A DNA stretch of 57,029 nucleotides from an uncultured Mycoplasmatota bacterium (GCA_900546715.1 UREA01000008.1:1-57029), one strand, 5' to 3'; positions 26,544 through 36,183 are shown, counted from the first letter of the stretch. Program-made: numbers and translations. Notes: a model not told the origin generated them from the letters alone.

Positions 26544-28151
26544 TTATTTTTCCCATGAAACAACTGGTACAATATCGTATTTAAAATATATAGTAATGTT
26601 TCTATCTTTATCAATAATTATTTTATCTATTAATGTATCTATTAATTCTTTTTTAGGTTTATTTAAATTCAATAATTTCTTTATCTTTTTAGTGTAGTCT
26701 GGTAAAACATTGACCTTATTTTTTATTTTATATTTTTTTATGTTTTCATTGTCTATCAAATCATTTATTTCTTTTAATTTAGTTTCAGACTCCTTAGCCA
26801 GTTCTTTATAAGTTTCAGCAGATATTACTCCATCACATCTATCATTATATAAAGTTGTAATTCTCTTAGTTATTTTTTCTTTTTCTATTTCCAAATTTTT
26901 GATAACATTGTCTATGTTATTAGTTTCCTTATAGACATTTTTAACAACTTCGTCATTTAATTGTTTCAAATCCAATTCTTTCATTAATTTAGAAACAGAT
27001 TTGTTGATTTGTTCTAACACTTGTTCTTCTAAATAGTTATATGGATAAAAATGTGAATAGCATCTACCTCTAACTGGATCTCTTGAATATCTATTACAAT
27101 TAACTGACCAATAATCTTGTTTTTTCCTATAAAGTACGGTAAGTCTATTTCCACATTCCTTACAAAACAACTTACCTTCTAGTAACCGTTTTTCTCTACC
27201 AGTTTTAATTTCATAGTTTCTTGTATTTCTTTTTCTTAAATTATTAACATAATCAAAAGTGTCTTTATCAACTAATGGTTCATGAGTGTTTTCTACTACT
27301 ATCCATAATTTTTCATCCAATGTTATTTTCTTTTTTGATTTATAACTTACTTTAGTCTGAGTGTGCTGAACTAAATCTCCTGTATAAATTCTATTAATTA
27401 AAATCTTTTTTACTGTGGAAATATTCCAATTATCTCTATCAATTAATCTAGATGAATAATTAGTCTTTTTATAACCGCTAGGCGTAACTACATGTTCTTT
27501 ATTAAGTCTATTTGCTATTTCAGTAGGTCCAATACCATCTGCTCGCCACTTAAATATTTTTTTAACAATTGGAGCAGTTTCTGGATTAGGAATTAGATGT
27601 CCTTTATCTTCTGGATCTCTCATATATCCATAGCATGGAAGACTTCCTACAAATTTACCACTTTTTCTTTTTTCGTTCAAAACATTTCTAATCTTAATAG
27701 AATTTTGTTTACTATAATAATCATTACAAGCAATTATAAATGTTGACGAATCATTACTAGCTTGATTTTTAAAACTATCAAAAGATTCTAATATAGAAAT
27801 AAATCTTATATTATTCTCTGGAAAAAATGTTTCAATATAATAACCAGTCATAACATGATCACGACCAAGTCTTGATAAGTCTTTTACTATTACACAATTA
27901 ATTTTTTTATTATTAATATCTTCTAACAAACTTTTAAATCCAGGCCTTTCAAAATCAGTTCCAGAAAATCCATCATCAACATATTCTTTAACTAAATTAA
28001 AATTATTATTTTTAACATAATTTCTTAATAATTCTTTTTGATTTATTACACTTTCACTATCAGATTCATATTTTTTGTCCTTATCTTCTTGAGATAATCT
28101 TATATAGATTCCAACATTGAAATCTAATCCATTTAAGTAAGTATTATTCAT
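26544..28151 (-). CDS. large serine recombinase (integrase of the element)
   Basis: The 535-residue protein has the resolvase domain first (G-I-Y-I-R-L-S-Q-E-D with the nucleophilic Ser; K-D-L-S-R-L-G-R-D), then the recombinase domain (R-K-S-G-K-F-V-G, G-P-T-E-I-A-N-R-L-N), a zinc ribbon with C-x2-C (F-C-K-E-C-G-N-R-L) plus later Cys, and a long coiled coil. It is expected to join attP and attB at a short central core. The gene lies 1.3 kb from one end of the element. Confidence 0.9.
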   Translation of the reverse strand: MNNTYLNGLDFNVGIYIRLSQEDKDKKYESDSESVINQKELLRNYVKNNNFNLVKEYVDDGFSGTDFERPGFKSLLEDINNKKINCVIVKDLSRLGRDHVMTGYYIETFFPENNIRFISILESFDSFKNQASNDSSTFIIACNDYYSKQNSIKIRNVLNEKRKSGKFVGSLPCYGYMRDPEDKGHLIPNPETAPIVKKIFKWRADGIGPTEIANRLNKEHVVTPSGYKKTNYSSRLIDRDNWNISTVKKILINRIYTGDLVQHTQTKVSYKSKKKITLDEKLWIVVENTHEPLVDKDTFDYVNNLRKRNTRNYEIKTGREKRLLEGKLFCKECGNRLTVLYRKKQDYWSVNCNRYSRDPVRGRCYSHFYPYNYLEEQVLEQINKSVSKLMKELDLKQLNDEVVKNVYKETNNIDNVIKNLEIEKEKITKRITTLYNDRCDGVISAETYKELAKESETKLKEINDLIDNENIKKYKIKNKVNVLPDYTKKIKKLLNLNKPKKELIDTLIDKIIIDKDRNITIYFKYDIVPVVSWEK

Positions 28152-28229
28152 TCATTCCTCCAATCCTCTTACTTAATTGGGTATTTAGACAAATGAATGA
28201 TAACATCATTAATGAATAATTGCAAATCA

Positions 28230-28313
28230 TTAATTATTGTTTACTCCTTCTTCTTTCATTATCTCTTCGATTAAGTACTTCAAAATAAGATCTTTAAATG
28301 AAATTTTATTCAA
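28230..28313 (-). CDS. possible 27-residue protein
   Basis: TTG at 28313 follows AAAGGAG by 6 bases and opens a short frame (M-N-K-I-S-F-K-D-L-I-L-K-Y, ending G-V-N-N-N) up to 28230. It lies between the HTH gene and the recombinase gene. It could be a small regulator or leader peptide; nothing supports a function. Confidence 0.35.
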   Translation of the reverse strand: MNKISFKDLILKYLIEEIMKEEGVNNN

Positions 28314-28386
28314 ATAGGCTCCTTTCATATTTAAACCACCTATTTAAATTTATGTTTAAATTAATCATTATTGATATTTTTTTCAT
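28306..28386 (-). CDS. possible 26-residue leader peptide
   Basis: ATG 28386 is preceded by AAAGGAG at about 11 bases and opens the frame M-K-K-I-S-I-M-I-N, which ends at 28306. It overlaps the start of the 27-residue frame. The layout suggests tandem coupled short frames ahead of the recombinase. Confidence is low. Confidence 0.22.
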   Translation of the reverse strand: MKKISIMINLNINLNRWFKYERSLFE

Positions 28387-28582
28387 ACTTATATCCACTC
28401 CTTTCCTTAATTAATTTTGATTAAGTATGTTAATATTTAAAACTTATTTAAATATTTTAAATTTATATAATTAAATTTTTTATATTATATTTATTATATT
28501 ATTGTAGACACAAAGTACCATTGAAAAAGAAAAACATGTACATTGACTTAAATAACATTGTCTAAAGTTATAATATTTTTGG
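28387..28582. other. AT-rich gap with no gene
   Basis: This part of the 430-base gap between the recombinase and HTH genes contains long A/T stretches. I see no clear promoter spacing, hairpin or coding frame in it. Confidence 0.4.
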
Positions 28583-28846
28583 CTATTTAATAATATATAT
28601 TTTTCTTTGAAATTTATGTTTAAATTCCATTTTAATATAACCTATGTCAGATAATTCTTTTAATAATCTTGAAATAGTTCTATTACTTGTATTTAACTTT
28701 TCAGCTAAATAATCATTTCCAGCAAAACAATATCCTTCTTGTTGTACTAACATTATTAATAAGCTAAATAAAACTTTAGAACTAGGTTTAAGATTTTTAT
28801 CTGTTATTACTGCTAATGGTACTTTTATATATTGTTCATAATCCAT
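28583..28846 (-). CDS. small helix-turn-helix protein (HTH_36-like)
   Basis: The 87 residues form a winged helix: K-P-S-S-K-V-L-F-S-L-L, then N-D-Y-L-A-E-K-L-N-T-S-N-R-T-I-S-R-L-L-K-E-L and a wing with a K-x-Q-R-K-I-Y strand. Such domains begin replication initiators and phage regulators; here only the domain is present. AGGAGG precedes the start. It may control the recombinase or excision. Confidence 0.7.
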   Translation of the reverse strand: MDYEQYIKVPLAVITDKNLKPSSKVLFSLLIMLVQQEGYCFAGNDYLAEKLNTSNRTISRLLKELSDIGYIKMEFKHKFQRKIYIIK

Positions 28847-28911
28847 TTATAATACCTCCTTTCTAACTAGGATGACTTTTCCTTCAAAAATATCAAATTA
28901 TAAATTAGGAG

Positions 28912-28980
28912 CATAAGAAGATGGCACCATAAACTAAAAAATTCCTTATAAGCTAAGGAAATTTAATGGTGCCATTCTTA
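28912..28980. repeat. nested inverted repeat with internal terminator
   Basis: ATGGCACCAT (28921-28930) and ATGGTGCCAT (28966-28975) pair. The arms extend outward as ATAAGA/TCTTAT with a 2-base bulge. Inside is TTCCTTA/TAAGGAA (28942-28948, 28954-28960), followed on the minus strand by TTTTTT. Confidence 0.7.
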
Positions 28981-29074
28981 TTTTGTACTTACGAAATTAA
29001 TCCTACTATATAGGTTGATATTAAGGATCATCAGTAGTTTTATTATTATTTCATAAGATAATAAATATCTTATA

Positions 29075-29118
29075 TACCATCCTACTTTTAAAAAATACAA
29101 AAAAATGATAGGATGGTA
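29075..29118. repeat. 10-bp inverted repeat TACCATCCTA/TAGGATGGTA
   Basis: Perfect arms lie at 29075-29084 and 29109-29118, with an A-rich 24-base spacer. It is one of several palindromes packed into the gap between two element genes. Confidence 0.7.
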
Positions 29119-29142
29119 GACTTTGTTATCAAAATTTGTGCA

Positions 29143-29171
29143 CAAAAAAATCTCAGCTATTGAACTGAGAT
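29143..29171 (-). terminator. terminator downstream of the PLD-helicase gene
   Basis: Stem ATCTCAG (29150-29156) / CTGAGAT (29165-29171) with an 8-base loop. On the minus strand a run of seven U follows. Confidence 0.7.
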
Positions 29172-29186
29172 ATAGATAACAAAAAA

Positions 29187-29229
29187 ATGAAATAATATAG
29201 ACATAGTTCTCACCAGCTAATTATTTCAT
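29187..29229. repeat. 10-bp inverted repeat ATGAAATAAT/ATTATTTCAT
   Basis: Perfect arms lie at 29187-29196 and 29220-29229 around a 23-base spacer. It directly follows the terminator hairpin. Confidence 0.65.
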
Positions 29230-29312
29230 TTTACTATATTTTACCACTTGACCAATAGAAGTCAATGACTAAGCGATGCAAAAAAATGCTTTTTTGTGCC
29301 AATCCATGCTAT

Positions 29313-32300
29313 TTATATTTTCATCATTTTATCTAAATATTTTGCAGGTATTTTATGTTTTAATTTCCAAACAATTCCAACTGGTTTTGATCCACTATGA
29401 GATACATATTCAGCCTCACCTAAATAAATATATGGACTTGCTTGATTATTTTCTTTTCTATTGATTCTTACAAATAAACTTACTCTACCATTTGAATTAA
29501 TATACCTATTTAAAGTGTCACTTCCATCTGCTACAGAGTTCTGAGTTTGCCAATGAAACAACTCATCATTTATTGCATAATCTTCATAGGCAATCGATTC
29601 ACCAAAATGACTAGATTCTTTATTTATTGTAACTAAGAATATATCATGATTTTGTTCTTTTAAATACCATACTCCTTGTAACATTGGCCCTGCATATTTT
29701 TCATTAAATACACCTAAGCCTGAATATAATTGAGCTTGTGAATAAACACCATATACTTCTAAAGGACAATCAAAATTTAAATCATTTTTTATAGGTAAAA
29801 CTTCTAATGAATTATAAAGATAATTACATATTTCGTTTATTTCATATTTTAAACATTCTGAGTTTTTAACAAATTCTAAGGCTTCAATTATATTTTTGAA
29901 TCCTTCCTTTTCCGGTAGTTTATTAAATAACGTATAATATGTCATTGTATCTAGCAACTCATTATGATTAATATTTTCATCATTTAATAACGCTTTAATA
30001 TAATTTATAAATTTTGGAGAATTAATTGTTAATAAATTTTTTAATCTACCAACGATAGCATTTTCTATCGAATTTTTTTCAGCAAAACATTTAATTCCTG
30101 CCTCTGTTAACAATCTATAAAAAGACACATCTTTTTTATAAATATCATTAATATTTAATTTATAATGATTAACAAAATTATATAAAGTTAATTCTTTATG
30201 TGTTGTTTCTTCAAATTTTTGCAACATTTCAATTATAACTTGTCTATTACTTGTATTAGCTTTAATATTAGATAAAATATACTCCTCAGCTACTCTTTCT
30301 AAAGCAATTGAGCAGCCTACTGGTAACATTGGAAATCCATTATTAATAGAGTCTTTAACACTAACTCCTTCAATTCCAATTAAAGCTTTAAATTTATCAG
30401 CATAATTAAAATGCTTATTACATTCACCAATAAAATCTAAAACAATTAAATAATCTTTATTAATATGTTTTCTAAGTCCTCTACCTAATTGTTGTAAGAA
30501 AATTGTTAATGAATCTGTAGGTCTTAATAATAATTCGACATTTACACATGGAATATCTACACCTTCATTATATAAGTCCACAGTAAAAATAAATTTAATC
30601 TTACCAGATTCAAGGTCTTTTATAGCATTATTTCTCAAATTACTATCTGAATTACCAGTTAAACATATTGATGGAATATTGTTTTCGTTGAATTTATTAG
30701 CCATATACTCAGCATGATTAATTGAAGAACAAAATCCTAGTCCATGTACTTTATTTATATCATCAATATATTTAAATAAATTTTCAATAATGGTATTAAC
30801 TCTTACATTAGCACTTGTTTCATCTTCCACAAATAGTTTATCTAAATCACTATTATTATAACCAAATGATGACCATCTCACATTACTTAAATCAGTAGGA
30901 TCAGTAATTCCATAATATTGAAATGGAACTAATAATTTGTTATTTATTGCTTCAGGTAATCTCATTTCAGCAGCAATAGTATTACAGAAAAATTCTGTTA
31001 TATCTTGCCCATCCATTCTTTCTGGCGTTGCAGTTAAACCTAATAATAACTTTGGATTAAAATAATTTAAAAAATTAGTATAAGTTTTGGCCGCACCATG
31101 ATGTATTTCATCGGCAACTATATAATCATAATAATCAGAATCAACTTGTTTCATTATATTTTCTAAACCTAATGGTGTTGTAAATAATCTATTTATATTT
31201 TCAGGTTTATAATTACCTACATATAATTCTCCAAAATTAGCGTCTTTTAAAATTTGTCTAAACGTATCACAACTCTTTTTCAAAATTTCTTGTCTATGTA
31301 CTACATATAAAAATCTAGCATTAGGATTCTTTTCTAAAAAGTTTTTAAAATCAAATGCGGCAAGTACAGTTTTACCCACACCAGTGGCAGCTACAACTAA
31401 ATTTCTATTTCGATGATAAATTTCTCTTTCAACCTCTAATTTTTCCAATATTTGTTCTTGATAATCATATGGTTTATAAGTCATTAAATTTTGATAAACA
31501 TTAACTTGTTCTGTCTTATATGATAATGCCTCTTTTAGTTTGATTTTATCTTCTTCTGTATTATTTAAAGTTTTATATTCATATGAATTCCAATATGTTT
31601 CAAATTCAGAAATAACATTTTGAAAAATTTGTGGTGAATTTTTTTCAGTTAACTTAACATTCCACTCATCACCATAAACTAAGGCTGATCTAGATAAATT
31701 AGATGAACCAATATAGAATGTAGAAAAACCATTGTTTCTTTTAAAAATATATGCTTTTGCATGTAATCTTTGATTTTCAGTTTCATATGAAATTTTTATG
31801 GAAGTATTAGGTAATTCTAACAATTTTTCAATTGCTTTATATTCTGTTGCTTTAGTATAAGTTGTAGAAATAACTCTTAACTTTTTACCTTTAGCAGTAA
31901 ATTCCTTTAAATCTTCATAAATAGGCATTAATCCAGTCATTCTTATAAAAGATACTAATAGCATCACTTCGTCAGATGAGGCTATTTCTTTTCTTAACTC
32001 TGATAATAAAGAAATTTCTTTAGAACTATTTGTAAACAAAGTTGGTTCTACTAATGAAGTAACTGGCCTAACAATATTTTTACCATCAAATGAATTATTA
32101 TTTAATTTTTTAAATGCATATTCTAAAACTTCTGCATCCATAGATAAATCTAAGTCTTTATACTCATCAAAATCTAATTTTGTTCTTAATAAATCCAAAA
32201 TTTCATTACAAATTTCTATTTCTTTTAACACTCTTTCGCTATCTTCTACATCTACATTTTTTTCTTGAATACAATCCAAAGCTTTTCTTGTTACTTCTTT

Positions 32301-32435
32301 TAAATATTCTGTTATTAAATTCTTAGCATTTTCCGGAGATTTTAAAATCGTGTTAGTTTTATAAAAGAATTCTGAATTATTTAATTTACTTTTTAATTCA
32401 TTATTTAAAAGTTGTTCATAAATACCATCTTTCAT
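29313..32435 (-). CDS. PLD nuclease-like, superfamily 2 helicase and DUF3427 protein
   Basis: This 1040-residue protein has three parts. A phospholipase-D-like domain near 150-270 shows L-H-A-K-A-Y-I-F and G-S-S-N-L-S-R. A DEAD/DEAH-type helicase follows (Walker A A-A-T-G-V-G-K-T, D-E-I-H box, motif VI Q-L-G-R-G-L-R). A DUF3427-type C-terminus completes it. Its Nudix partner overlaps by one base. The nuclease-helicase design and the location in a mobile element next to HamA-HamB suggest a role in DNA defence or repair. I cannot assign it to a named system. Confidence 0.8.
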   Translation of the reverse strand: MKDGIYEQLLNNELKSKLNNSEFFYKTNTILKSPENAKNLITEYLKEVTRKALDCIQEKNVDVEDSERVLKEIEICNEILDLLRTKLDFDEYKDLDLSMDAEVLEYAFKKLNNNSFDGKNIVRPVTSLVEPTLFTNSSKEISLLSELRKEIASSDEVMLLVSFIRMTGLMPIYEDLKEFTAKGKKLRVISTTYTKATEYKAIEKLLELPNTSIKISYETENQRLHAKAYIFKRNNGFSTFYIGSSNLSRSALVYGDEWNVKLTEKNSPQIFQNVISEFETYWNSYEYKTLNNTEEDKIKLKEALSYKTEQVNVYQNLMTYKPYDYQEQILEKLEVEREIYHRNRNLVVAATGVGKTVLAAFDFKNFLEKNPNARFLYVVHRQEILKKSCDTFRQILKDANFGELYVGNYKPENINRLFTTPLGLENIMKQVDSDYYDYIVADEIHHGAAKTYTNFLNYFNPKLLLGLTATPERMDGQDITEFFCNTIAAEMRLPEAINNKLLVPFQYYGITDPTDLSNVRWSSFGYNNSDLDKLFVEDETSANVRVNTIIENLFKYIDDINKVHGLGFCSSINHAEYMANKFNENNIPSICLTGNSDSNLRNNAIKDLESGKIKFIFTVDLYNEGVDIPCVNVELLLRPTDSLTIFLQQLGRGLRKHINKDYLIVLDFIGECNKHFNYADKFKALIGIEGVSVKDSINNGFPMLPVGCSIALERVAEEYILSNIKANTSNRQVIIEMLQKFEETTHKELTLYNFVNHYKLNINDIYKKDVSFYRLLTEAGIKCFAEKNSIENAIVGRLKNLLTINSPKFINYIKALLNDENINHNELLDTMTYYTLFNKLPEKEGFKNIIEALEFVKNSECLKYEINEICNYLYNSLEVLPIKNDLNFDCPLEVYGVYSQAQLYSGLGVFNEKYAGPMLQGVWYLKEQNHDIFLVTINKESSHFGESIAYEDYAINDELFHWQTQNSVADGSDTLNRYINSNGRVSLFVRINRKENNQASPYIYLGEAEYVSHSGSKPVGIVWKLKHKIPAKYLDKMMKI

Positions 32436-32821
32436 TATTTCACCTTCTTTACATACTCTGCTAAAGGAATATCAGCAGGAGCTAAATCATATTCTAATAA
32501 TTCTTCTTTATTTACCCATTTATACTCAGAATGATCATGTAGATTAAATTCACCAGATTCATAATCACATTTATATAATCTTAAATCAACAACTTTAGTT
32601 GGATACTCACAAATACTATTAATTACAAATTCTTTTGCTTTAATTATAAGTTCAAATTCTTCTTTTATTTCTCTTTCAATAGCGTTTATTTCATTTTCTT
32701 CTGGTTCTACTTTTCCACCCGGAAATTCCCACTTGCCAAAAACATTAGGATCTCCAGTAGAGCGTTTTGCTAATAAAACTTTATTATCATTTTCAATTAA
32801 AGCTGCTACTACTCTTATCAT
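32435..32821 (-). CDS. Nudix (MutT-type) nucleoside triphosphate pyrophosphohydrolase
   Basis: The 128-residue domain has a complete Nudix box: G-G-K-V-E-P-E-E-N-E then R-E-I-K-E-E. F-P-G-G just before it is as in MutT. ATG 32821 follows GGTGG by 5 bases. Its stop shares a base with the start of the PLD-helicase gene, so the two products are made together. MutT enzymes clean oxidised dNTPs; here a nucleotide or nucleic acid end product of the helicase could be the substrate (inference). Confidence 0.85.
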   Translation of the reverse strand: MIRVVAALIENDNKVLLAKRSTGDPNVFGKWEFPGGKVEPEENEINAIEREIKEEFELIIKAKEFVINSICEYPTKVVDLRLYKCDYESGEFNLHDHSEYKWVNKEELLEYDLAPADIPLAEYVKKVK

Positions 32822-32878
32822 ATATACCACCATAATTATATTTTAACATATTTTGCATCATTTTATTGTCATACCATT

Positions 32879-35020
32879 TTATAATTGTAATTTTTTTAAT
32901 AACATTTCAAAATAATATATATATAATTCATTATGCGCTATTTTACTATTTATAATTTCTACATTACCTTTTAACGCATCTCTCAAATCACTAATATTCT
33001 TTAGTTCAACATCACCGACTGTTTCTTTTATTATTTTTATCAATGGTGAAATTATCCCCAAAGTATCAAATAATTCCTCATCATTTATCATAGAGGAATA
33101 TTGATCTACTTGTTTAAATATTGAATTATTTAAAAGTATACTTTGTTCTCTATTTAATTGTTTTGTCTTTTCACAAAGCAACTTAATTATATTTACCCCT
33201 GGTATGTATGCATTAACTATATAATTATTAACCATGTAAAAACTATAACTATATAAATTATTAAGTTTTTCTCTTTTTTCTTCAACAGATAAATCTATAC
33301 ACTTTTTTTCTAAAAAATTTCTTCCATTATCAATTATATATTTTATTTTACTATTTTTGCTTGAGTTGCTCATATTTATCGCATCACATAAAATAGAAAA
33401 GTGGCTTAAAGGAAGCGTTCCTATACTTAAAGTTTTTTTATATTTTAATATAAATTCTTCAAATATAACTCGTCTGATTTCTCTACTGCAAAAAAAATCT
33501 GAATTTTTTATTTGTTTATTTAATAATTCTTCTATTTTATTTATTAATTTTGGGTATATATTATCAAAAAAATCAAATAATTTATCTACTTTTGAAAAAA
33601 AAGGTAAAAACAAAAATTTTATTTCATCTAAAGATAAGTTATAATTCTTGTATATTTCTTCTAATTTTCTTTGTTTTTCAAAATCTGAAAGTTGACCACT
33701 ATTTATAATTTCATATTCATCTCTATTAGCCGATTCGTTAATCCATAAATTATTTAGATCTATATATCTATTTTCTTTTTTAAAGTCATCTTTTTTACCA
33801 AAATATGTAACTTTTCCAACTTTATATTTTCCTAGTCTACCAGCTCTACCGACAAGATTCCAAAATTCAAAATCAGATAAATCATTACTTCCAATTTTTT
33901 TTGAAGTAATGATTAATTTTTTTGTTGATGTATTTACACCTTCAAGTAATGTTGAAGTACTTAAAAGTAACATTGTATTATTACTATTATTATAGGAATT
34001 TATCACATATTCTTTTATAAATGATGGTAATTCATTATAATGAACACCTATACCATGTTCTATAGCTTTTAATACAGACCACTCATCAATCCATTTTTCA
34101 TCGTATTCTTCACTTATATATTTAATAAAATCATTATTTGTTGTTACTGTATTATTTTGTATATATTTCTCTGCAAAATCTAGTAAATCCTTTTTATTCG
34201 AAAAATACATCATTGTCTTTTCATCTGATAATATATTATTTTTTACAGAATTTAAATCAAAACTATCCTGGTATGTAATATCTATTGCAATAGGAGAATA
34301 ATCATATTTTAGTACCTCAAAATTTTCAATATCCGGTAAACTTATGGAATTTATAAAAGGTCCCAAAAATATATATTGTTTAGATAACTTTATTGCAGTT
34401 AAATAAGCGAGAGACATGCTATACATTCTATCACTATTACTTTCATTTTGTAATTTGTATATCTCATCAATTACTAACAAATCTATATCAAAAGCATCAG
34501 TTTTTATTTTACTGAAGTATTCAACAAATCTTTCATGAGTTAAAATAAGACAAAATTTCTCATATTTTTCTATTTTATTTGAATTAGAAATAATTTTATG
34601 TTCAGGAATACACAAAACTATTTTTTCTAAATATTCATTTCTTAATGCAATTGTTGGTAAAATAATTAAAATTTTATTAATTTTGTTTTTATTTATGTTT
34701 AAATATTCAAACACAGAGGCAGTTTTTCCAAAACTTGTTGGAGCACTAACTATTAAATTTTTTCCTTGATTTAATTTATTAAGTATTTCAACTTGAAAAG
34801 GATGAAGTACAAAATTATTGATTTTAGATTTGTTTTTTTCTCTATAATTTACAAATAGCGGGTCAACCTCATCAAGTTCATACAAATAAGGAGTTAAGGA
34901 TAACTTATTCATTAATACCTGATAAGCTAGATTCTTTTTAACATCAGATTTATCAATTGTTTTTATAATCTCTTCCCTAAAATCTTCTTCATTAACATTG
35001 AATTTATCTACATTATTCAT
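32879..35020 (-). CDS. hamB: HamB-like superfamily 2 helicase (Hachiman-type defence)
   Basis: This 713-residue Ski2-like helicase has S-A-P-T-S-F-G-K-T near residue 95 (Walker A), V-I-D-E-I-Y (Walker B), S-T-S-T-L-L-E-G-V-N and L-V-G-R-A-G-R-L-G (motif VI). The C-terminal third is helical and unrecognised. In Hachiman and the related AbpAB systems a DUF1837 protein plus such a helicase blocks phage: the helicase senses damaged or foreign DNA and frees the nuclease. The gene starts inside the end of hamA (8-bp overlap). Confidence 0.75.
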   Translation of the reverse strand: MNNVDKFNVNEEDFREEIIKTIDKSDVKKNLAYQVLMNKLSLTPYLYELDEVDPLFVNYREKNKSKINNFVLHPFQVEILNKLNQGKNLIVSAPTSFGKTASVFEYLNINKNKINKILIILPTIALRNEYLEKIVLCIPEHKIISNSNKIEKYEKFCLILTHERFVEYFSKIKTDAFDIDLLVIDEIYKLQNESNSDRMYSMSLAYLTAIKLSKQYIFLGPFINSISLPDIENFEVLKYDYSPIAIDITYQDSFDLNSVKNNILSDEKTMMYFSNKKDLLDFAEKYIQNNTVTTNNDFIKYISEEYDEKWIDEWSVLKAIEHGIGVHYNELPSFIKEYVINSYNNSNNTMLLLSTSTLLEGVNTSTKKLIITSKKIGSNDLSDFEFWNLVGRAGRLGKYKVGKVTYFGKKDDFKKENRYIDLNNLWINESANRDEYEIINSGQLSDFEKQRKLEEIYKNYNLSLDEIKFLFLPFFSKVDKLFDFFDNIYPKLINKIEELLNKQIKNSDFFCSREIRRVIFEEFILKYKKTLSIGTLPLSHFSILCDAINMSNSSKNSKIKYIIDNGRNFLEKKCIDLSVEEKREKLNNLYSYSFYMVNNYIVNAYIPGVNIIKLLCEKTKQLNREQSILLNNSIFKQVDQYSSMINDEELFDTLGIISPLIKIIKETVGDVELKNISDLRDALKGNVEIINSKIAHNELYIYYFEMLLKKLQL

Positions 35021-35960
35021 ATTCAGTCATAACCTCCTCAACTTTTTTAATAAAATCATCTTTATTTTTTATAGGAAGAGTTACACAATAGATAGTTATA
35101 TTTTTAAATTTTATCTTTTTTCTAAAATTTTTTATTTTTGTTGTTACAAAGTCGTAATCAAATTTATCACCATGCGCTATAAAATATACAATAGCTATAT
35201 CAAATGCTAAATCTTCATTTTTTATTTTTAAAATAGACAGATTATCATTTATAGTTAATTTTCTACCAAATTTTGTTATTTCATGTACTATATCTAATTT
35301 ACATCTGATGTCAGCTTCACGAAGTGCTATCAGTTTACATTCTTCATTCAATTTATAATCCATAAGGATTAGTTCGGCTGCATGTTGTTGAATTCCTAAT
35401 TCTACTGAGTTAGTCAATTTTGACTCCCCAAAAAACATTGTATTTTCGTTAGCATTATAATGTAATGTATCTATGCCAAAAACTTTCATATTTGTATTAG
35501 TTGTTTGTGCTAATTTAGTTACAAAAACATCTGCTCCAAATCTATCTTCTATAATTTTAGAAAGTATTATTTCTGCAAGAACATCATATCCTGTAATATT
35601 ATTATCCAAGTATGAATTAAATTTTACCTCCCAATCTTTTTGTTTAGTATCAATAATTACACCATTTGCTTTTGCTTTTAAGTCTTTACATAATCTCTTT
35701 TTAATTTTAGTTGGAACACAGTCTTTAATATATTCTTTTTTTAAATTTTTAATTAATGAAATAAGCTGTTTTATGGGAAATTCAACTTCAATTTGTCTAA
35801 ATCTTTCTTCACTATAATTTGTAACATACCTATATAAATTTTTATCTTCAAATAAAGACTTAATTATTATTTTATTAAAATCTTCTTCGTTAATCTTAAT
35901 ATGTTTGTATTGTATGTGCGAAATATCTTCTTCAACTACTTCAAATTGATTTGAAAACAT
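35013..35960 (-). CDS. hamA: HamA/AbpA-like DUF1837 nuclease subunit
   Basis: The 315-residue protein shows the DUF1837 pattern: a G-Y-D-V-L-A-E helix (about 124-130), F-G-I-D at 161-164 and F-G-E-S-K at 177-181, together a PD-(D/E)xK-like active site, then E-L-G-I-Q-Q-H-A-A-E. In Hachiman, HamA is the nuclease effector held by HamB. GAGGTGG precedes ATG 35960. A hairpin with a U run lies just upstream. An AbpA label would fit equally well by eye. Confidence 0.72.
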   Translation of the reverse strand: MFSNQFEVVEEDISHIQYKHIKINEEDFNKIIIKSLFEDKNLYRYVTNYSEERFRQIEVEFPIKQLISLIKNLKKEYIKDCVPTKIKKRLCKDLKAKANGVIIDTKQKDWEVKFNSYLDNNITGYDVLAEIILSKIIEDRFGADVFVTKLAQTTNTNMKVFGIDTLHYNANENTMFFGESKLTNSVELGIQQHAAELILMDYKLNEECKLIALREADIRCKLDIVHEITKFGRKLTINDNLSILKIKNEDLAFDIAIVYFIAHGDKFDYDFVTTKIKNFRKKIKFKNITIYCVTLPIKNKDDFIKKVEEVMTEYE

Positions 35961-35976
35961 AAAACCACCTCACTTC

Positions 35977-36038
35977 AAAAAAAATAAGCAGTATCCATCT
36001 TAAAAAAGAATGATACTGCTATTCTTAACTATATTATA
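35977..36038 (-). promoter_or_regulatory. leader of hamAB: -10 box followed by a terminator-like hairpin
   Basis: TATAAT is at 36033-36038; the -35 region is weak. About 12 bases downstream begins the stem AGCAGTATC / GATACTGCT (arms 36012-36020 and 35987-35995), followed by eight U just before the hamA ribosome site. A competing stem AAGAAT/ATTCTT with its own U run overlaps the first arm. Confidence 0.5.
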
Positions 36039-36183
36039 CAGCAAAATTTGACAATTTTTAACATTTGAAGTGAAATATATTAAAATTTCTTTGTTTTATA
36101 CCTTTATTCAAGTCAAAAACTTAATTTTAGTATAATTTATTAATAAATTTGTTTCGTTTAAATATAGCCGTCTAAATGCCCAA

